Source: Marinilactibacillus piezotolerans
Lineage (GTDB): Bacteria; Bacillota; Bacilli; Lactobacillales; Carnobacteriaceae_A
Length of the DNA: 64,000 nt
Assembly: GCF_900169305.1 (NCBI RefSeq)
Contig: NZ_FWDP01000004.1
Span: 186,001 to 250,000 of the forward strand
Direction of reading: 5' to 3'
Positions 56,388 to 64,000 of the stretch are shown here, piece by piece (the first letter of the stretch is position 1; each line of letters opens with the position of its first letter). Below the pieces are notes generated by a model. That model worked only from the letters and a program-made list of their open reading frames with translations, searched no databases and was not told where the DNA came from. Made by a program: the position numbers and the translations under genes.

Positions 56388-58988
56388 ATGGCTGAATATA
56401 CTACAATGATGCAAGAATCAATAGCAGAAGCTCAGCAAGTTGCAAAAACTCGGTCTCATCAGTTGATTGAGGTGGAGCATCTTTGGAGAATTTTTATGCA
56501 GCCGGATCATATTGCTTATCGATTATATGAAACTTGCGGTCTTGATATGGAAGCTTTTCTAACGATTGTTGAGGCAGCAATTGATCGTTTACCAGTCGTT
56601 CAAGGAACCTCAGTACAGTATGGCACTCAACTGTCCAGAGCTTTATACGACCTGCTTCAAAAAGCAGAACAAGCTGCTCAGGAATTTGACGATACTTATA
56701 TCGCTGTGGATGTTGTGCTGATAGCTTTAATGAGAATTGAACAGCATCCATTAAAATCATTTTTGATCGAACAAGGTATAACAGAATCCAAACTGCAAGC
56801 AATGGTTATGGAATGGAGAGGCGGAGAATCTGTGAAAAGTCCAAATCAAGAAGCCGCGTATCAGGCGTTAGAATCCTATGCAGTGGACTTAGTGAAACAA
56901 GTGAAAGAAGGCAATCAGGATCCAATTATCGGTCGAGACGACGAAATCCGGGATGTCATTCGTATTCTTTCTCGTAAAACAAAAAACAATCCAATTTTGA
57001 TTGGAGAACCGGGCGTCGGAAAAACAGCCATCGTTGAAGGTCTGGCACAAAGAATCGTAAGGAATGATGTACCGGAAAATCTGAAAAATAAAAAAGTGTT
57101 TTCTTTAGATATGGGTGCTCTGATTGCCGGTGCAAAGTTTCGAGGCGAATTTGAAGAACGGCTGAAAGCTGTATTAAAAGAAGTTAAAAACAGTAACGGT
57201 AAGATTTTACTATTTATTGATGAGATTCATACGATCGTTGGAGCCGGCAAAACAGAAGGCAGCATGGATGCGGGGAATCTATTGAAGCCAATGCTTGCAA
57301 GAGGAGAGCTGCACTGTATCGGCGCTACAACAATCAACGAATATAGAACGTATATGGAAAAAGACAAAGCGTTAGAAAGAAGATTTCAAAAAGTAACGGT
57401 GAATGAGCCTTCCATTGAAGAAGCGATCAGTATTTTAAGAGGATTGAAAGAACGGTTTGAAATCCATCACGGCGTCAACATACAGGATAATGCTTTAGTC
57501 GCTGCTGTGCAATTATCCAGCCGGTATATGACAGAAAGATTCTTGCCGGATAAAGCGATCGATCTTGTTGATGAAGCTTGTGCTACCATTCGGGTAGAAA
57601 TGAATTCAATGCCGAATGAATTAGATCTTTTAACAAGAAGAAAAATGCAGTTGGAGATCGAAGAGCAAGCTTTGAAAGAGGAAGCAGATGAGAAAAGCAA
57701 AGCGAGGTTATCTGTTCTTCAACAGGAGTTGGTAACGACACGAGAAGAAGTAGAAACGCTGTCTCTGAAATGGAATAAAGAAAAAATCTCTATGCAAGAT
57801 ATCCAAGATAAGAAAACCGAGATCGACCAAGCAAAACGCAAATTAGAAGAAGCTGAATCAGAATATAATCTGGAAGAAGCAGCGAAGCTGAGACACGGCA
57901 CTATACCGGCTCTGGAAAAAGAACTATCACAATTAGAATCGATTCATCAGGAGAATCGTTCTAGCGAAGACCGACTTGTACAGGAAACGGTAACGGAAGA
58001 TGAGATGGCAGAAGTCGTTGCCAGAATCACAGGTATACCAGTCAATAAACTTGTAGAAACAGAGAGAGAAAAACTGCTGCATCTAAATGAAACGATGAAG
58101 ACACGGGTTATTGGACAAGACCAGGCAGTCGACACAGTAACAGATGCCATTCTTAGAGCAAGAGCAGGGATACAAGATCCCAATCGACCATTAGGTTCAT
58201 TCCTCTTTTTAGGTCCTACAGGTGTAGGGAAAACAGAGTTAGCCAGAACACTCGCTGAGCAGTTATTTGATACACCGGATCAAATGGTCCGTTTGGATAT
58301 GAGCGAATACATGGAAAAGCATAGTGTATCCCGCTTGATCGGTTCACCGCCCGGATATGTCGGCTATGATGAAGGCGGGCAATTGACAGAAGCGGTTAGG
58401 CTGAATCCGTATACGATTCTATTGCTGGATGAGGTAGAAAAGGCGCATCCTGATGTGTTCAATATTTTGCTGCAAGTGCTAGATGAAGGTCGTCTAACAG
58501 ACTCTAAAGGTCAATTAATCGATTTTAAAAATACAGTGCTGATTTTGACTAGTAATATTGGGTCGGACATTTTACTGCAAGAGACCTCATCGACCGGAGA
58601 AGTTAGTGATGAAACCGAGCAAAAAGTCCGCCAGCTATTATTTGGTTCTTTCAGACCAGAATTTTTGAATCGGTTAGATGATATTGTTTTATTCTCTCCG
58701 ATCACAAAACAGAATATGGTGATGATCGTCGGAAAACTTGCAAAAGATCTGGAACGCAGATTAGCTTACAATGGGTATAAATTAGAAATAACGGAAGCGG
58801 CTAAAAACTGGATTGCAGAGCAAGCATACGATCCTGCTTTTGGTGCACGGCCGATTAAAAGATATCTGACAAATGAAATAGAAACGCCGATTGCTAAAAT
58901 GATCATTGCGGATACATTGAAAAAAGGAGAAACCATCATTGCAGATCAGCAAGATGATCAATTAGTATTCAATTCAATGCCTATTTAA
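56388..58988 (+). CDS. clpB: ATP-dependent disaggregase ClpB
   Basis: This 866-residue hexameric chaperone rescues aggregated proteins with DnaK. The N-terminal Clp-N domain precedes two AAA+ modules with Walker A GEPGVGKT and GPTGVGKT. Between them lies the long coiled-coil middle domain (about residues 405-530) that sets ClpB apart from ClpC. The DIGSLYR-type insertions are as expected, and no ClpP-binding tripeptide loop is evident. It starts 75 nt after the previous gene. I see no CtsR or CIRCE operator in that gap, which is unusual for a heat-shock gene. Confidence 0.95.
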   Translation: MAEYTTMMQESIAEAQQVAKTRSHQLIEVEHLWRIFMQPDHIAYRLYETCGLDMEAFLTIVEAAIDRLPVVQGTSVQYGTQLSRALYDLLQKAEQAAQEFDDTYIAVDVVLIALMRIEQHPLKSFLIEQGITESKLQAMVMEWRGGESVKSPNQEAAYQALESYAVDLVKQVKEGNQDPIIGRDDEIRDVIRILSRKTKNNPILIGEPGVGKTAIVEGLAQRIVRNDVPENLKNKKVFSLDMGALIAGAKFRGEFEERLKAVLKEVKNSNGKILLFIDEIHTIVGAGKTEGSMDAGNLLKPMLARGELHCIGATTINEYRTYMEKDKALERRFQKVTVNEPSIEEAISILRGLKERFEIHHGVNIQDNALVAAVQLSSRYMTERFLPDKAIDLVDEACATIRVEMNSMPNELDLLTRRKMQLEIEEQALKEEADEKSKARLSVLQQELVTTREEVETLSLKWNKEKISMQDIQDKKTEIDQAKRKLEEAESEYNLEEAAKLRHGTIPALEKELSQLESIHQENRSSEDRLVQETVTEDEMAEVVARITGIPVNKLVETEREKLLHLNETMKTRVIGQDQAVDTVTDAILRARAGIQDPNRPLGSFLFLGPTGVGKTELARTLAEQLFDTPDQMVRLDMSEYMEKHSVSRLIGSPPGYVGYDEGGQLTEAVRLNPYTILLLDEVEKAHPDVFNILLQVLDEGRLTDSKGQLIDFKNTVLILTSNIGSDILLQETSSTGEVSDETEQKVRQLLFGSFRPEFLNRLDDIVLFSPITKQNMVMIVGKLAKDLERRLAYNGYKLEITEAAKNWIAEQAYDPAFGARPIKRYLTNEIETPIAKMIIADTLKKGETIIADQQDDQLVFNSMPI

Positions 58989-59065
58989 GAGAGTTGAGAA
59001 TAAGGACTGTGAAACCTGTCACAGGACCAATCAAGGAATAATCTGATAAAGAGAGGAGCAAGGCT

Positions 59066-62000
59066 TTGCAGACACAACTTCAAGTGATCAGTACGTATAC
59101 ATTGTTAAACAGTACAACGACAATCGACCAGTTGATCAATGCAGCGAAAAACAGAGGATATTCGTCCATAGCCTTGACTGACCGGAATATTCTCTACGGA
59201 GCAGTAGAATTTTACGAAAAAGCAAAACAAGCTGATCTCAAACCTTTGCTGGGTCTAGAACTAGAGATCGAGTCGATTGCTGATCCAGAGAAAGCAGTTC
59301 CAATGGTTCTACTGGCAAAAAATGAGTCAGGATTCAAGCAGTTGATGACTCTTTCAACAAAAAGAATGATGGAAGATGCTCCTGTGTCTTTAGCTTTTCT
59401 TGAGCGAAACAGTCATCATCTGATTGCAATCACTCCTGGAATGAATGGAGAAGTTTCCCAAGCGTTATTGGCTTCAAATCGTCAAGGAGCAGCAGAAGCT
59501 CTTGAAAAATATAAAAAAATATTCGCTCACTTTTATGCAGGTTACTCTCTAAGAGCGGGGGAGCCAACTGTACAACAAGCACTGCTGTCTTTGGCTAATG
59601 AACTAAATGTTTCGGTGACAGCCTTTGACCCAGTTGAATACATTGATGAAGATGATGCATTTGCAGTTGATGTGCTGAAGACGATCAGCGCTAATGAGAC
59701 GATCGAATCCGTTAAAATTTTGGAAAAGAATCGTCATTTATTAGCCGCTGCTGAACTGACCTCTCTCTATGAACAGGCAGGATTAAAAGAAATTGCCGAG
59801 ACAGCTGACAAGATAGCAGAGCAAGTCTCTATTGATCTAATATTAGATCAGCCTGTGCTGCCGAGATTCCCGATTCCTGAAGGTAGAGAGACAGATGAAT
59901 ATTTAAAACAGCTCTGTACAGAAGCACTGCCAAAAAGGATTCAAAATCCTTCTCAAATCTATAAAGACCGTTTAGAAAAAGAATTAACGATTATTTCGAA
60001 AATGGGATTTTCAGATTATTTTCTGATTGTGTGGGATTTGATCCGTTTTGCACATAGTCAAAAGATCGTTACAGGTTCCGGAAGGGGATCAGCGGTCGGT
60101 TCGCTTGTTTCTTACGTGCTGAAAATTACGGATGTAGATCCGATTGCCTATGGGTTGCTGTTCGAGCGGTTTTTAAATGAAGAACGATATTCTATGCCGG
60201 ATATTGACCTGGATTTCCCAGATAACCAGCGTGAAAAAATGCTTTTTTATGTTAATCAGAAATATGGACAACAGCATGTCGCACAAATTGCAACTTTTGG
60301 AACGTTTGCAGCAAAGATGGCGGTCAGAGATTCGGGCAGAGTGTTTGGTTTAACGACTCAAGAATTAAAGAAATGGTCAGATGCTATTCCGATTAGTTTA
60401 GGGATGACATTGAAACGAGCAGTGAAAGAGTCTGAGAAATTAAGAAAACTGATAGAAGAAAACGAACAAAATCAATTGATATTTGATACGGCTAAACGAA
60501 TTGAAGGACTGCCGAGACATGTTTCTACTCATGCAGCAGGTATCGTTATTTCTGATAAACCACTAATCGATAATGTACCGCTCCAGCAAGGAAACGGCAC
60601 ATTATCGCTTACGCAATTTGCAATGGCTGATGTAGAAAAGGTTGGATTGCTGAAGATGGATTTCTTGGGATTAAGAAATCTTACTATTCTCTCCGACTGT
60701 TTAAGACTGACCAATACAGATCAGAACCTTTCTATGACATTAAACGATATTCCGTTAAATGATCCAAAAACACTGGAAGTATTTAAAAGAGGAGCCACAA
60801 ATGGTATTTTCCAGTTTGAGTCTCCAGGGATTAAACGAGTACTAAAGAAATTGGAACCGAATGATATCGAGGATGTCATAGCCGTTAATGCACTGTATAG
60901 ACCAGGTCCGATGGAACAGATCGATACCTTTATTTCTCGTAAAAAAGGAAATGAGCCGATCGTTTACCCTCACGATGATTTAGAAGATATTCTAGGTATT
61001 ACTTATGGCATTATGGTTTATCAGGAACAGGTCATGAGAGTAGCTTCAAAACTCGCTGGGTACAGCCTTGCGGAGGCTGATATGCTGAGAAGAGCCATTT
61101 CCAAAAAAATCAAGTCTGAGATTGATAAAGGACGGGCACAGTTCATCGCCGGAGCTGTTCAAAAAGGCTATACAGAAGATACGGCCGCAATTGTCTATCA
61201 CTACATTGAACAGTTTGCTAACTACGGCTTTAATCGTTCTCATGCTGTGGCTTATTCAATGGTGGCGTACCAGTTGGCTTATTTCAAAGCACACTACCCG
61301 GCTGCCTTTTATGCAGCACTCATGAAAGCTTCGTCAAACAATAAAAGCAAACTACAGGAGTATATTGTAGAAGCAAGAAAAAGAAGCGTTAAAATGGCTG
61401 GTCCAGATATAAATACAAGCGACTATTCATTCACAATGCGTAATGGAATCATTCAGTCCGGACTGGATATTGTTAAAGGGCTTAGAAGAGATTTGATTCA
61501 CTCCATCTACAGTAATCGCAGAGAGAATGGACAGTACAAAGATTTTATCGACTTTATCAGCAGATTGGAAAGTAAATGGAGAAAAGAGCAGTATATCAAA
61601 CCGCTAGTTTATGCAGGGGCTTTTGATCAGCTTCCAGAGAACAGAGGAACGATCTTGCATTCTCTGGAAGGTGTGATAGATAGTATCAATATGAGCAGTG
61701 GAAATATGGAATTGTTTGAGTCTTTGGCCCCAAGAATTGAATCAGTAGAAGATCTTTCTCAAGAAGAAAAACTTGAACAGGAATTTTCAGTCACAGGGTT
61801 TTACTTGTCTAGCCACCCTAGTGAACAGTATGATGAACTAAGAAAAGCATATCAGATGCAGTATATTGCTGATGCAAAATCGAACAGATCCACTAAGATC
61901 CTTGGTACAATAAAGTCGATTAAGACGATTCAGACTAAACGCGGTGAACCGATGTCTTTTGTGGATGTGACAGATCAGACTGGAACCTGCTCTTTAACAC

Positions 62001-62377
62001 TGTTTCCTGAACAGCACAGAAAATATATCAAACAATTAGAAAAAAATGTGACGGTAGCAGCGGAAGGTAAAATGGAGTCAGATCAAAATGGACTGAAGCT
62101 GCTGGTTAGAAACTTGGACCTGGCCGATTCTTTAAGTCTTCCTGAGAAACCCAAGACTTTATTTTTGAAAATCGAGTCGCTCAAGGAGCAGCAGGAGCAA
62201 TTTACTGATGTTCAAGCTGTCTTGAAACAACATGGCGGAAATATTCCTGTTTTGCTTTACGAATCCAGTACAGAACAGAAGCATTTACTAAAAAAACAGT
62301 TCTCAGTGGATGGATCTGAGGAACTCCTTAAAACGTTAAAGCGAATTCTTAGTGAAAAACAGGTCATATTACGATGA
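59066..62377 (+). CDS. dnaE: DNA polymerase III alpha subunit DnaE
   Basis: This 1103-residue polymerase is the DnaE (not PolC) type and in Gram-positives extends RNA primers before PolC takes over. An N-terminal PHP domain (about 1-200) precedes the polymerase core. The catalytic aspartates lie in PDIDLDFPDNQRE; GSGRGSAVGSLVSYVL, FNRSHAVAYSMVAYQLA and a C-terminal OB fold (about 950-1020) follow. The start is TTG behind AGAGGAG. No proofreading domain is present. Confidence 0.96.
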   Translation: MQTQLQVISTYTLLNSTTTIDQLINAAKNRGYSSIALTDRNILYGAVEFYEKAKQADLKPLLGLELEIESIADPEKAVPMVLLAKNESGFKQLMTLSTKRMMEDAPVSLAFLERNSHHLIAITPGMNGEVSQALLASNRQGAAEALEKYKKIFAHFYAGYSLRAGEPTVQQALLSLANELNVSVTAFDPVEYIDEDDAFAVDVLKTISANETIESVKILEKNRHLLAAAELTSLYEQAGLKEIAETADKIAEQVSIDLILDQPVLPRFPIPEGRETDEYLKQLCTEALPKRIQNPSQIYKDRLEKELTIISKMGFSDYFLIVWDLIRFAHSQKIVTGSGRGSAVGSLVSYVLKITDVDPIAYGLLFERFLNEERYSMPDIDLDFPDNQREKMLFYVNQKYGQQHVAQIATFGTFAAKMAVRDSGRVFGLTTQELKKWSDAIPISLGMTLKRAVKESEKLRKLIEENEQNQLIFDTAKRIEGLPRHVSTHAAGIVISDKPLIDNVPLQQGNGTLSLTQFAMADVEKVGLLKMDFLGLRNLTILSDCLRLTNTDQNLSMTLNDIPLNDPKTLEVFKRGATNGIFQFESPGIKRVLKKLEPNDIEDVIAVNALYRPGPMEQIDTFISRKKGNEPIVYPHDDLEDILGITYGIMVYQEQVMRVASKLAGYSLAEADMLRRAISKKIKSEIDKGRAQFIAGAVQKGYTEDTAAIVYHYIEQFANYGFNRSHAVAYSMVAYQLAYFKAHYPAAFYAALMKASSNNKSKLQEYIVEARKRSVKMAGPDINTSDYSFTMRNGIIQSGLDIVKGLRRDLIHSIYSNRRENGQYKDFIDFISRLESKWRKEQYIKPLVYAGAFDQLPENRGTILHSLEGVIDSINMSSGNMELFESLAPRIESVEDLSQEEKLEQEFSVTGFYLSSHPSEQYDELRKAYQMQYIADAKSNRSTKILGTIKSIKTIQTKRGEPMSFVDVTDQTGTCSLTLFPEQHRKYIKQLEKNVTVAAEGKMESDQNGLKLLVRNLDLADSLSLPEKPKTLFLKIESLKEQQEQFTDVQAVLKQHGGNIPVLLYESSTEQKHLLKKQFSVDGSEELLKTLKRILSEKQVILR

Positions 62378-62412
62378 ATTCGTAGAAAATCTGTGTTAGT
62401 TGCTATTTTTAT

Positions 62413-62441
62413 GAGACAATAAAAGCAAAAAGTGATAGAAT
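62413..62441 (+). promoter_or_regulatory. Possible pfkA promoter
   Basis: GAGACA and TAGAAT are separated by 17 nt, about 160 nt before pfkA. A hairpin at 62513-62553 (TGAT and GAATAG with CTATTC and ATCA) lies in the leader. No convincing cre site was found. Confidence 0.4.
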
Positions 62442-62591
62442 AATATTTGTATGGAAACTAGATGAATATGCAGCGAAAGAAATTGACGCTGAAGCTATAT
62501 ACAAGTTTGCGGTGATTGAATAGAGAAATTTGTTCAGAGCAGACTATTCATCAACATCTATTTAAATGATTAAAATAAGTATTAGAGGTGA

Positions 62592-63563
<972 letters not shown>

Positions 63564-63642
63564 TCTAGTTTTAATCTATTCTTGCTTGATCAGACCTCAG
63601 TAACCAGACTATAAAAAATTACGAAAGTGGGAGTCAATTCTT

Positions 63643-64000
63643 ATGAAAAAGACAAAAATCGTTTGTACGATCGGACCAGCTAGTGAGTCGGTAGAAACTC
63701 TAACAAAACTTATGGAAGCAGGTATGAACGTTGCACGATTGAACTTTTCTCATGGTGATCATGCGGAACATCTTCAACGTATCAAAAATATTCGTGAAGC
63801 AGCAGCTAAAACGAATAAATTGATCGCAATCATGTTAGATACTAAAGGTCCTGAAATCAGAACCCAAAACATGGTAGACGGCAAAATCGAAATCGTTAAA
63901 GGCAGTACTGTTCGCGTTTCTATGACTGAAGTAGAAGGAACTCCTGAAAAATTCTCTGTAACATATACAGATCTAATCAACGATGTAAATCCTGGATCTA
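63643..64000 (+). CDS. pyk: Pyruvate kinase, N-terminal part (partial)
   Basis: The frame starts at ATG 63643 behind AAGTGGGAG and runs to the end of the window (119 codons). [33 protein letters not shown] and [11 protein letters not shown] are the opening blocks of pyruvate kinase, with the conserved ARLNFSHG. It lies 79 nt after pfkA, so the two glycolytic genes probably share a transcript. Confidence 0.97.
   Translation, partial: MKKTKIVCTIGPASESVETLTKLMEAGMNVARLNFSHGDHAEHLQRIKNIREAAAKTNKLIAIMLDTKGPEIRTQNMVDGKIEIVKGSTVRVSMTEVEGTPEKFSVTYTDLINDVNPGS

Noticed and set aside
58989-59065. Terminator between clpB and dnaE (CTGTG with CACAG)
   Set aside because: Only a 5-bp stem, with no T-run after it.
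62483-62505. TTGACG as the pfkA -35
   Set aside because: No -10 occurs at a suitable distance downstream; the GAGACA/TAGAAT pair further upstream is better.

Overview
This window is a typical low-GC Gram-positive chromosome segment of the order Lactobacillales. Several features point to the family Carnobacteriaceae, for example a Marinilactibacillus- or Alkalibacterium-like organism. These are a Na+-type V-ATPase operon in the Enterococcus hirae ntp order, an RNase J2 of the streptococcal/lactobacillal type, a staphylococcal-type CrtN carotenoid desaturase and an oppDFBCA oligopeptide transporter. The genus is an inference; the order is well supported. Almost every gene is a housekeeping gene. 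No rRNA, tRNA, insertion sequence, prophage or CRISPR array was seen.

Layout. 1-5676 is the end of the pyrimidine operon (carA partial, carB, pyrD, pyrF, pyrE). 5843-11646 holds RNA metabolism genes (rpsO, pnp, rnjB) with birA on the opposite strand. 11691-12447 is a TPP riboswitch followed by the thiamine transporter thiT. 12661-15636 holds cardiolipin synthase, a small YolD-like gene with LexA-like operators, and a DegV lipid-binding protein. 16005-24561 is the nine-gene V-ATPase operon ntpFIKECGABD, followed by a patatin-like lipase gene. 26188-38261 is the conserved Firmicutes cluster gmk-rpoZ-coaBC-priA-fmt-rsmB-stp-pknB-rsgA-rpe-thiN. rpmB lies on the minus strand, and then come yloU(asp23)-fakA-recG-plsX-acpP. 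44862-50675 is oppDFBCA. 50865-54145 is a compact operon of an FtsX-type ABC exporter plus crtN. 54198-58988 holds a HAD phosphatase, a YitV/YitW pair and clpB. The window ends with dnaE, pfkA and the start of pyk.

Functional links. PyrD, PyrF and PyrE finish UMP synthesis begun by carbamoyl phosphate synthase. FakA, a DegV (FakB-type) protein, PlsX and ACP together feed acyl-phosphate into phospholipid synthesis. Stp and PknB form the cell-wall-sensing Ser/Thr phosphorylation pair. PnpA and RNase J2 are RNA-turnover enzymes. ThiT and ThiN cover thiamine uptake and pyrophosphorylation.

The most interesting material is regulatory and small-scale. It includes a CTG start codon for the Stp phosphatase, LexA-like boxes inside the promoter of the YolD-like gene and a perfect 30-nt palindrome just after the V-ATPase c-ring gene. 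It also includes strongly folded leaders before pnp, ntpF, thiT and gmk, a 22-codon leader ORF embedded in a hairpin directly before recG, and coupling of an ABC exporter to a carotenoid desaturase. I found no clearly new multi-gene system; the ABC-exporter/crtN operon is the best candidate for an under-described module.
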